Part shown: piece after piece, positions 47,877-55,006 of the stretch
Numbering within the stretch: the stretch's first letter is position 1
Layout: every line of letters begins with the position of its first letter
From: Acidobacteriota bacterium
GTDB lineage: Bacteria; Acidobacteriota; Terriglobia; Bryobacterales; Bryobacteraceae
DNA length: 64,000 nt
Reading direction: 5' to 3'
Assembly (NCBI GenBank): GCA_017304135.1
Contig: JAFLBB010000009.1
Location: 28,488 to 92,487, forward strand
Notes under the pieces: generated by a model
What the model was told of the DNA's origin: nothing
Databases searched by the model: none
The model's input: the letters and a program-made list of their open reading frames with translations, nothing else
Made by a program: the position numbers and the translations under genes

Positions 47877-49098
47877 ACGCGCCGAAATTGTCGTCGTCGG
47901 AGCGGGCCCGGCCGGAATCGCGGCGGCCTGCGCGGCGCGCGAGTGCGGACGCAGCGTACGCGTAGTCGATGAGAACCCCCACGCCGGCGGGCAGATCTGG
48001 CGCGGTGAGTTGCCCCAGCCTTGGCGCACGCGTTGGGAACAGGCCGCCGTCCCCATGCAGGCCGGCGCCACGGCCTTCGGTTTCGCCGGTGAGCAGACGC
48101 TGCTGGTGGAATGCGAAGGCCGCGCCATGGAGATCGCCTTTGAGCGCCTCATCGTCGCCACCGGCGCGCGCGAGCGGCTGCTTCCCTTCCCCGGCTGGAC
48201 ACTGCCCGGCGTCACCGGCGCGGGCGGCCTGCAGGCGCTCATGAAGTCGGGCCTCGACCTCGCCGGGCGGCGCGTCGTCGTTGCCGGCAGCGGACCACTG
48301 CTGGCCGAAGCCGGCGCGTCGCTGCTCGCGGCCGGGGCGCTCGTGGCAATCGTGGCCGAACAGGCTAGTTTCAGACAAATGATTCCGTTTCTCGGGCGCA
48401 TCGCCGCACGCCGCGGGAAGTGGACCCAGGCCTTGCGCATCGCCAGCGCCCTCCGCAAGACGCGCTACCGCGCCGGGGCCTGGCCGCTGAGCGTCGAACG
48501 GCGCGACGGCGCGCTCTCTGTCACCCTGCGGCTAGGCCCGCGCCGCGAAGTGATCGAATGCGACTACCTGGCCTGTGGCTTCGGCCTGCTGGGCAATACG
48601 GAACTGGCGCAACTGGCCGGCTGCCAGGTCGTCAACGGCTGCGTGGTGGTCGATGAGCACCAGCGCACCTCCGTGCTGGGGATCTACTGCGCCGGAGAAC
48701 CGGTGGGCATCGCCGGCGTGGAATCGGCGCTGGCGCAAGGGCTCACCGCGGGCTACCATGCCGCCGGCCGTGAGGATCTCGCCACCGCCTGCACCCCCGG
48801 GCGCGACCGCGGCCGCCGCTTCCAGCGCGTGCTCGCCGAAGCATTCGCCCTGCGCCCGGAATTAAAGGAACTGGCTACACCCGACACGATCATCTGCCGC
48901 TGCGAAGATGTGCGGCTGGGCGAACTGGCCGGCTTCCTCACCTGGCGCGAGGCCAAACTGCACACGCGCTGCGGCATGGGCGCCTGCCAGGGCCGCGTCT
49001 GCGGCGCGGCGCTCGAATTCGTCGCCGGTATGCCCGCCGCAAGCGTGCGCCCTCCCCTCGTCCCGGTCTCCGTCGGTGTCCTGGCGGGCGAGCAGTGA
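47869..49098 (+). CDS. D-hydroxyproline dehydrogenase, NAD(P)/FAD-binding subunit with BFD-like domain
   Basis: A 409-residue subunit of the HcnB/SoxA-like type. It has an N-terminal G-A-G-P-A-G-I-A-A-A with D-E-N-P-H-A-G-G-Q-I-W, a second dinucleotide site V-V-A-G-S-G-P-L-L-A-E-A, and a C-terminal BFD-like [2Fe-2S] motif C343-x-C345...C368-x4-C373. It completes the alpha-beta-gamma dehydrogenase. The later pathway enzymes, a DapA-like deaminase and the ketoglutarate semialdehyde dehydrogenase, are not in this window. Confidence 0.88.
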   Translation: MAERAEIVVVGAGPAGIAAACAARECGRSVRVVDENPHAGGQIWRGELPQPWRTRWEQAAVPMQAGATAFGFAGEQTLLVECEGRAMEIAFERLIVATGARERLLPFPGWTLPGVTGAGGLQALMKSGLDLAGRRVVVAGSGPLLAEAGASLLAAGALVAIVAEQASFRQMIPFLGRIAARRGKWTQALRIASALRKTRYRAGAWPLSVERRDGALSVTLRLGPRREVIECDYLACGFGLLGNTELAQLAGCQVVNGCVVVDEHQRTSVLGIYCAGEPVGIAGVESALAQGLTAGYHAAGREDLATACTPGRDRGRRFQRVLAEAFALRPELKELATPDTIICRCEDVRLGELAGFLTWREAKLHTRCGMGACQGRVCGAALEFVAGMPAASVRPPLVPVSVGVLAGEQ

Positions 49099-49526
49099 TG
49101 GCGCGGCAGGCGAAGTTCCTGCTGTTTGCGCTGCCGCTCGCCGCCGTGGCCTGTTTCACTTCCTGCGCGGGCCGCGAAGTCGCCTCCAGTGTCTCCCCCG
49201 ACGGCCGCTGCCGCGTCACCGTGCGCCAGTGGTCCAGCAGCCCCTTCTCACTCGACCCCGGCGTGCTCATCGAAGGGCGCTGTGGGTGGCGCGGCTACGA
49301 AGTTCTTAAGCTGGACGACTGGCCCGTCGAACAGGGGGAGTTCGCCTGGTCGCAAGACTCCCAGCGCGTCGGCATCGTGATCTGCACACACAAGGTGCTG
49401 GGATTCGACTTCAAGCGCGGCCAGCGGTCCGATCGCGCGCCGGAGGCGCAACTCGTCGCCGGGCGGGTCCGGAAGCGCGGGCCAGCGAACGAGAACAGGG
49501 GGAGAGGCTGCTGGTCGGCCCCTTAG
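49095..49526 (+). CDS. small putative lipoprotein of unknown function
   Basis: A 143-residue product from GTG 49095 or ATG 49098, overlapping the dehydrogenase stop. The N-terminus (F-A-L-P-L-A-A-V-A-C-F-T-S-C) offers two possible lipobox cysteines. The mature part has V-S-P-D-G-R-C-R-V-T-V-R-Q and F-A-W-S-Q-D-S-Q-R-V-G-I, reminiscent of single WD40-like PD strands. Family unknown. Its 3' end overlaps the convergent cysteine hydrolase gene by 4 bp. Confidence 0.6.
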   Translation: MMARQAKFLLFALPLAAVACFTSCAGREVASSVSPDGRCRVTVRQWSSSPFSLDPGVLIEGRCGWRGYEVLKLDDWPVEQGEFAWSQDSQRVGIVICTHKVLGFDFKRGQRSDRAPEAQLVAGRVRKRGPANENRGRGCWSAP

Positions 49527-50068
49527 CCCTCCCCCCACTCAGCCGTCCGCGCAACGCGGCAATACTCGCCTTCCAGGTTCGCCAGCGACATCGCGTGCAC
49601 CTCATCGGCGGTGCGTGCGCGGCCGTGATAATCCGTCCGCCCGAAGGTGAAGCAGGCGTCCTCAACCAGCGTGATACGGAAGCCGAGGTTGGCCCCGTGC
49701 CGCACCGTTGTCTCCACGCTGTTGTTTGTGCACACGCCGCACACCACCAGTTCCGTGATCCCGGCCGAGCGCAGCAACTGCTCCAGCCCCGTGCCGATGA
49801 ACGCCGAGTTCACGCTCTTGGCGACAATGATCTCGCCCGACAGCGGCGCCGTCTCCGGTTTGAATTCATGACCCGGCTGGCCGGGGCGATAGGTCGAGTT
49901 CGGCCCGGTCGAGTCGTGGCGGACATGCACAATCATGCCAACCCGCGCGCGCCACCTTTCCAGCAGCGCGCGCGCGTTGGCTTCCGCTTGTACGTTGTTG
50001 CGCTCCCCCCACGAGGCGTCGTCGACCGCGCGTTGCATGTCGATCAACACCAGTGCGGGCTCGCGCAT
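49523..50068 (-). CDS. isochorismatase-family cysteine hydrolase
   Basis: A 181-residue enzyme with the D10-K84-C113 triad (V-L-I-D-M-Q, I-V-A-K-S-V-N-S-A-F, C-G-V-C-T-N-N-S-V). The family includes nicotinamidases and N-carbamoyl hydrolases. A metal site of nicotinamidases (D-x-H) is not evident, so a general amidohydrolase or isochorismatase-like role is more likely. The start at ATG 50068 is 15 nt after the stop of the NHL gene on the same strand, so they may be cotranscribed. Confidence 0.85.
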   Translation of the reverse strand: MREPALVLIDMQRAVDDASWGERNNVQAEANARALLERWRARVGMIVHVRHDSTGPNSTYRPGQPGHEFKPETAPLSGEIIVAKSVNSAFIGTGLEQLLRSAGITELVVCGVCTNNSVETTVRHGANLGFRITLVEDACFTFGRTDYHGRARTADEVHAMSLANLEGEYCRVARTAEWGEG

Positions 50069-50082
50069 GGCTCGGCCGCGCC

Positions 50083-53000
50083 CTACTTCACGGCGATCGT
50101 CGTGCGAATCTGGTTCGGATTCGACGGGTTGTTGCTCGGGATGCTGTTCTGCGTCATCACCACCAGCACCTGGTTCGACGGCGCGGTCACATCCGGTACC
50201 ACGACGTTGATCTGCCACACGCCCAGCAGTCCGGGCGCCAGGCCGGAGTATTGAATCTCCGGTTCCCGCGCCCCCACTACCACGCGCGGCCGCGTCGGCG
50301 TTGCGATCGCGCCTTGCGCCTGCTCGCCGTCCGGCGGTGCGTTGGGAATGTGTCCCGCGCCGGTGGCAAACAGCTGGATCACCTGCCCGCGCGTCAACTG
50401 GTTCGTGTCGCTGTTAATCGAGTTGTCCTGGTTGAGTGAGGCAATCTGCCCCGTTCCCGTCGAGCCCACGGTGAAAAACGCCGGCGAAGCCACGTCCATC
50501 GTGATCCGCGTCGCCGCGATCACACGCCCCGTGGAAGGCTGCACCACCTGCAACTCCACGGTGCCGCTCGAAGGCGCCCCGTTCGGCATCAGGAAATTGA
50601 TCTGGAACGGCGAGATGAAGTAGAGCGGCACGGGCTGTTCGTCAATGAGCACCTGGATATCGGCCAGGTTGCGAGGCATCGGAATCGGATTGGGCAGTTC
50701 GTTGAACACCCTCGTCGCATCCGTGAACGAGTAGTTCAGGTTGCGGCTGCTCAGCGTGGTCACCAGGCCCGGGGCGATGCGCGTCAGGTAGTTGGCCCCG
50801 TTCTGCACAATCACGCCGGGATAGTAAATGCCCACTCGGTTTAGCGTATCGGTCACATAGAGCGCCCCAAAGGCGTCCACCGCGGAGCCCAGCGGGCGCA
50901 CGTTGGTGGGCAGCGGAATCGTGTAGTCGCTCACGTCGCCGCGGCTCACCAGCACGTCGAAGCGCGGGAAGCGCAGCATGCGGAAGCGCTGCGAATCGGC
51001 CACCCAGATTTCACCGTTGTTCGGATTCACATACACCGACGTCGGCGTGCGCAATCCGCTCAGCGCCCCCAGGCTGAAGGCCGCGTTCGGACCGTTGGAG
51101 GCGATCGTCACGCGGTCAAAAATCTGCACGCGGTTGTTCGCCGAATCCGACACATACAAGCGGTCGTCGGTGTCGGTGGAGATCTCCTGCGGACTGCTCA
51201 ACCGGTTGGCGGCGGCGCCCGCGCCGATGCTGCCGAAGTCGGGCTGCCCGATCACGGTCGAGGCAGCCATGCCGCTCTGAAACGGCGGCTTGAACAACAG
51301 CACGCGGTTGTGCGAACTGTCGGCCACCAGCAGGTTGCCCTCGGCCGTAAACGCAAGCCCCGAGGGCCGTCCCATCGTGCGCGCCGTGGCGTCGGTGGCG
51401 GCGATGGTGAAGTTGGATTGTCCCAGCACCAGGTCTGCCTTCATCGGCAGTGGTCCACTGGCGTTGAACGGCGAAGGGAAGCGCAGCACACGCGAGTTCG
51501 CCTGGTCAGCCACCCACAGGTTGCCGTCCACATCCACCGCCGCGGCCACCGGAAACAGCAGGCTGCTCTCATTGCGCTGCTCCACCTTGTTGAACGGATA
51601 ATTGCGCAGGGCGCGGAACTTGTCCGGCTGGCCGATGACGATGTCGGCCTCCGTGCCCGGCCGCACATTGCGCGCATCGGCGAAACCCAGCACGCGGTGG
51701 TTGTTCGGGTCCACCACGTACATGCGCGGAGGCGTCGACCGGTTATCCAGCACCACCGCTCCGGCCACGCCCTCCGTGCCGGCAAACTGCACCTCGCGGC
51801 CTTCAATCAGGTTCGGTGAGCGGAACTCAAAACCCACCTGTCCCAACACGCGCCGCGCCGAGTAAGGCGCGTTCGCCGCCAGGCTCGGGCCGGAGGAGAG
51901 GTCCGGCATCGCCAGCACGCGGTTGTTGCCCGAATCCACCAGAAATACCTCGCCCCGTGAATAGACGCCGTCAGCCGGCGAGCGGAACGTGTTCGCCGTC
52001 GGCTCGGCCAGGCCCCGGTTTTCCTGCAGCGTATCCTGCTCAATCTCGTTCTGCCCGATGAAGGCTCGCCCGGGCGGCGAAAACGAAACCGCCTCCGAGG
52101 GCCACTGGTCAAACGGGTCGTAGCGGACCAACCGGTGCGTCGGCGTATCCACCACGATCGGAATGTTGCCGATGCAAAAAATCCCTTGCGCCGGCAGCAG
52201 CCGGTTCGGGTTCGTCACCGCAACGCCGATGGAGTAGGCGTTGATCGGCTTCGGCGGCGTCTGCCCCTGCCCCGCGGCCGGAATGATGCCCATGATCCGC
52301 GAGGCGTCCAGCCCGGTGTTGAACGGCGGCACATACACCATCACGCGGTTTAAACCGTCGATCACGAAAAGCCGCCCCGCCTGGTCAAAAGCCAGCGAGG
52401 CCGGTTCGCGCAGCCCGTTCTTGGCCTGGCGCACATTGGCCGCCGTGCTGCTGGGCAACCCCGTGTTGTTGCTCAGGCTCGTCTGCCCCAGGGACACATC
52501 GGCCGCCGGCGCGTTGGCCGCCCCGGCCGACAGCGCCGAAGCCGGATAGCGCAACACGCGGTGGTTGCCCGCGTCGGTTACCCAAAGATTCCCGCTCGCG
52601 TCAAAGCGAATGGCCACTTTGAACACCCCGCTCGACGTGTTGAACGCCAGCGTCGAAGCCGTGGCCGCCCCGCCCTGGTTGGCCCGGTTGCCCGAAAAGT
52701 TTGTCTGTCCGATGAGAAAATCGGCCAGAATCGGCTCGCCCGCCGGCTGCGACGATGGCCGCGGGTAGCGCACAATGCGGTTGTTGCCCGCATCGGCCAC
52801 ATACACATTGCCCTGCGAATCGACGGCCACACCCGTGGGCGCCGCCAATCCGCTCGTGAAACTGGTCCCCGGGCCCAACGGCAGCGTCGAAAACTTGTCC
52901 CGCTGGCCCAGCACGAGAATCGACTGCGCCCCGTTCAGGAACGACTGCGCATCGGTAAACGCCAGCACACGGTGATTGGCCGAGTCGGCCACATACACAA

Positions 53001-53205
53001 TGCCGCTGACCTCATCCACCGCCACCCCTTGCGGGGCATTGAACTCACGCCCCTCCACAAGGTTGGGCGCCTGGGTCGCAATCGCCAGTTGGGGGTGACC
53101 CACCACGCGCGACGGCGATAAATTCAGGGGAATCTGCCCGTACAGCAGGGAAATCGCGAACAGTCCGCCGCCCATCCGAAACGCGGCGCGCAAAACAGAA
53201 ATCAT
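50083..53205 (-). CDS. exported NHL-repeat beta-propeller protein with TIGR03437 C-terminus
   Basis: A 1040-residue protein with a signal-like N-terminus (M-I-S-V-L-R-A-A-F-R...L-F-A-I-S-L-L-Y-G-Q). About ten or more NHL repeats lie between residues 45 and 790 (A-P-T-G-V-A-V-D-S-Q-G-N-V-Y-V-A-D-A-G-N-N-R type), enough for two propellers. A TIGR03437 module covers about 800-1040 (S-P-F-Q-I-N-F-L-M-P, Q-V-I-Q-L-F-A-T-G-A-G). GGAGAAGG precedes ATG 53205; the longer frame from 53265 is less likely. It is probably a surface or periplasmic interaction protein; no catalytic motif is seen. Confidence 0.85.
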   Translation of the reverse strand: MISVLRAAFRMGGGLFAISLLYGQIPLNLSPSRVVGHPQLAIATQAPNLVEGREFNAPQGVAVDEVSGIVYVADSANHRVLAFTDAQSFLNGAQSILVLGQRDKFSTLPLGPGTSFTSGLAAPTGVAVDSQGNVYVADAGNNRIVRYPRPSSQPAGEPILADFLIGQTNFSGNRANQGGAATASTLAFNTSSGVFKVAIRFDASGNLWVTDAGNHRVLRYPASALSAGAANAPAADVSLGQTSLSNNTGLPSSTAANVRQAKNGLREPASLAFDQAGRLFVIDGLNRVMVYVPPFNTGLDASRIMGIIPAAGQGQTPPKPINAYSIGVAVTNPNRLLPAQGIFCIGNIPIVVDTPTHRLVRYDPFDQWPSEAVSFSPPGRAFIGQNEIEQDTLQENRGLAEPTANTFRSPADGVYSRGEVFLVDSGNNRVLAMPDLSSGPSLAANAPYSARRVLGQVGFEFRSPNLIEGREVQFAGTEGVAGAVVLDNRSTPPRMYVVDPNNHRVLGFADARNVRPGTEADIVIGQPDKFRALRNYPFNKVEQRNESSLLFPVAAAVDVDGNLWVADQANSRVLRFPSPFNASGPLPMKADLVLGQSNFTIAATDATARTMGRPSGLAFTAEGNLLVADSSHNRVLLFKPPFQSGMAASTVIGQPDFGSIGAGAAANRLSSPQEISTDTDDRLYVSDSANNRVQIFDRVTIASNGPNAAFSLGALSGLRTPTSVYVNPNNGEIWVADSQRFRMLRFPRFDVLVSRGDVSDYTIPLPTNVRPLGSAVDAFGALYVTDTLNRVGIYYPGVIVQNGANYLTRIAPGLVTTLSSRNLNYSFTDATRVFNELPNPIPMPRNLADIQVLIDEQPVPLYFISPFQINFLMPNGAPSSGTVELQVVQPSTGRVIAATRITMDVASPAFFTVGSTGTGQIASLNQDNSINSDTNQLTRGQVIQLFATGAGHIPNAPPDGEQAQGAIATPTRPRVVVGAREPEIQYSGLAPGLLGVWQINVVVPDVTAPSNQVLVVMTQNSIPSNNPSNPNQIRTTIAVK

Positions 53206-53377
53206 GTCAGGCCTTCTCCGAATCTCAGGCATGGAATTCTCCCGTGACAGGCGCGGGAGTGCCACCCTCCGAGGGTATCACTCTTGGTGGGACCACCCCA
53301 ACTAGCCCTTCGGTTTCAAAGAGCTGGAACAACCGGTACACCGGCGCCCGCTGGGAGTACGGGTACCAAAGTGCCGT

Positions 53378-54034
53378 CTACGCCGGCGCCACCCACACCT
53401 TCCGCGCCGCCGCCATCCCCAAATGCACTGGCTCGCCCGCCACGCGCAGTGTCAGCGTGTCGTCGTAGTTGTGCGCCACCACCTCCAGCCGCGCCCCAGG
53501 GTGGATCGACATTCCGTGAAGAAACTCTAATAACTGCCGGTCGCGCTCAAATACGCTCACCACCCTCAGCGCCTGCTCCCCGCCTGCCTCGGCCAGCGTC
53601 GTCCACCCCCGCCGCCGCCGCTGCTCCGGAGTGTCCATTCCCGTTTGGTTGCCATGCGGACAGGCCTGCCCGTCGCCCAGCTTCTGCGTCAGCAGCTTCT
53701 CAAAATCGGCGCTCACGGCGTGCTCCAGCCGCTCCGCCTCGTCGTGGACCTTAAACCACTCCATGCCGAAAATCTCCGTCAGCATGCGCTCAATCAGGTG
53801 GTGGCGGTTCAGGATGCCGTTGGCGATGCCGCGCCCTTCCCCGGTCAGCTTCACCTGCCCGTCGTCGGCCACCTCCACGAGGTTGTCCTTCTTCAGACGG
53901 CTCAGGGCTTTGGTCACCGCCGGCGGCGATACGTTCAACCAGCGCGCCAGCGTGGCCGCGATGACGGTCTCCCCTTCGCTTTCCGCTTCGGCGATGGTCT
54001 TCAGGTAGTTCTCTTTGGAGATCGTGATCTGCAC
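53378..54034 (-). CDS. DtxR-family metal-dependent transcriptional regulator
   Basis: A 218-residue regulator. The winged helix (residues about 5-65) has S-K-E-N-Y-L-K-T-I, V-S-P-P-A-V-T-K-A-L and R-L-K-K-D-N-L-V. The dimerisation/metal domain (about 70-140) has R-H-H-L-I-E-R-M-L, H-D-E-A-E-R-L-E-H and C-P-H-G-N. The C-terminal FeoA/SH3-like domain covers about 150-218. It would repress metal-uptake genes when Fe2+ or Mn2+ is bound. GTG 54034 is the only start that precedes the conserved region. A -10 like TACAAT lies just 10 nt upstream, so the mRNA may be leaderless. No metal transporter gene is adjacent. Confidence 0.9.
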   Translation of the reverse strand: MQITISKENYLKTIAEAESEGETVIAATLARWLNVSPPAVTKALSRLKKDNLVEVADDGQVKLTGEGRGIANGILNRHHLIERMLTEIFGMEWFKVHDEAERLEHAVSADFEKLLTQKLGDGQACPHGNQTGMDTPEQRRRRGWTTLAEAGGEQALRVVSVFERDRQLLEFLHGMSIHPGARLEVVAHNYDDTLTLRVAGEPVHLGMAAARKVWVAPA

Positions 54035-54044
54035 GCCAGTTGCA

Positions 54045-54050
54045 ATTGTA
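54045..54050 (-). promoter_or_regulatory. -10 element close to the DtxR-family start
   Basis: TACAAT on the minus strand ends 10 nt before the GTG at 54034. With usual start-site spacing the transcript would begin within a few nt of the start codon. No -35 match is evident. Confidence 0.4.
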
Positions 54051-54098
54051 GCGTCTGCTCGCCTCCACCGCCTCGGCCGCGCACGTGTGCCGCGCCGC

Positions 54099-54893
54099 TT
54101 ACCGCACGCGGTAGTCCACCTCGCGCACCTGCGCCCGGTCCAGGTCCATGCGGCAGGCGTAATCGAAGGTGTACGTCGAGCCGGAGCGCCGGGCGCGCCC
54201 CTCGCCGGCCATCCAGTCGCGCTTGCCGGCACGGTCCGACAGCGAAGCCGAGCCGAAGTCAAAGTCCGAGTAGTTGTCCCGGCGCAGCCGGCTGGCAATC
54301 TCTTCCTGGCAGGCGCGCACGGAGTTGGCCGTCGAGTTCGTATTGCTGTCGCCAAAGAACCCGCCGCCCGAACGCCCACCGCCGCTCTGCCCGAAAAAGC
54401 CGCCCGAGTTTCCGCTGGTACGGTTGTCGTTGTTGCGGTTGCCGGAGTTGTCGTCACGGCGCGTCACGCCGCCCCGCGGCCGCGTCCCCGAGAGATAGCC
54501 GCCCTTCCACTCCAGGTCAAACGTGTAGCCTTCGCTGCCGCCCTTGGTGTCCACAATGTAGACCACCGCCGCGCCGCGGTTGTCGCGCGGGTCGCGCCGC
54601 AACTCCACCCGCCCACGCCCGTCAATGCCCTTGAACTTGAACTCCTGCATGTCCGCCGGGAACGGCGCATTGCAGACAAAACGTACCCAACTCGCCGTCT
54701 GGCCCTGCAGCGTGCGCAGGTAGCCGGTATCGCCCCGCACCTCCACCTCGGCCACATCATCGACGCGCACCTCGATAGTGCACTTCCCCGAATCGCCCGA
54801 GCCGCGCACCGTGGCGCGGAAAGGCTCGCCCCTCTGGGCAAAAGCAGGCAGCGCAACGGCGGCCAAAATGAAAATTGCAAATGTGGGCTTCAT
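54099..54893 (-). CDS. exported protein with Gly/Asn-rich linker, unknown function
   Basis: A 264-residue protein with a signal peptide (MKPTFAIFILAAVALPAFAQ). It has an N-terminal beta-rich domain (about 22-140), a Gly/Asn/Ser-rich linker (about 148-195) and a C-terminal domain of about 65 residues with two cysteines (R-A-C-Q-E-E-I and D-Y-A-C-R-M-D-L). Both domains look extracytoplasmic. The ATG at 54893 has AGGTG at a good distance; GTG 54902 is the alternative. Family not recognised. Confidence 0.65.
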   Translation of the reverse strand: MKPTFAIFILAAVALPAFAQRGEPFRATVRGSGDSGKCTIEVRVDDVAEVEVRGDTGYLRTLQGQTASWVRFVCNAPFPADMQEFKFKGIDGRGRVELRRDPRDNRGAAVVYIVDTKGGSEGYTFDLEWKGGYLSGTRPRGGVTRRDDNSGNRNNDNRTSGNSGGFFGQSGGGRSGGGFFGDSNTNSTANSVRACQEEIASRLRRDNYSDFDFGSASLSDRAGKRDWMAGEGRARRSGSTYTFDYACRMDLDRAQVREVDYRVR

Positions 54894-54983
54894 GCGATTC
54901 ACCTACGCGCCATGATAGACGGTTTCGGATCGCGTGGCGGGTACACGCCACCCACCTCGCGCCCCATCTCTCCGCGCCCGGCT

Positions 54984-54992
54984 TGTTATCCT
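54984..54992 (+). promoter_or_regulatory. extended -10 promoter of the valS cluster
   Basis: TGTTATCCT (TGn then TATCCT) lies 14 nt before the valS ATG. The same context, TTGTTATCCTGAAA then a C-run and ATGCA, recurs upstream of serA (61734-61757). The recurrence supports function. Confidence 0.55.
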
Positions 54993-55006
54993 GAAAGCTT
55001 CCCCCC

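Noticed and set aside
53206..53377. Several inverted repeats upstream of the NHL gene as a riboswitch
   Set aside because: Short hairpins are present but no known aptamer signature; in a sequence this GC-rich such hairpins are expected.
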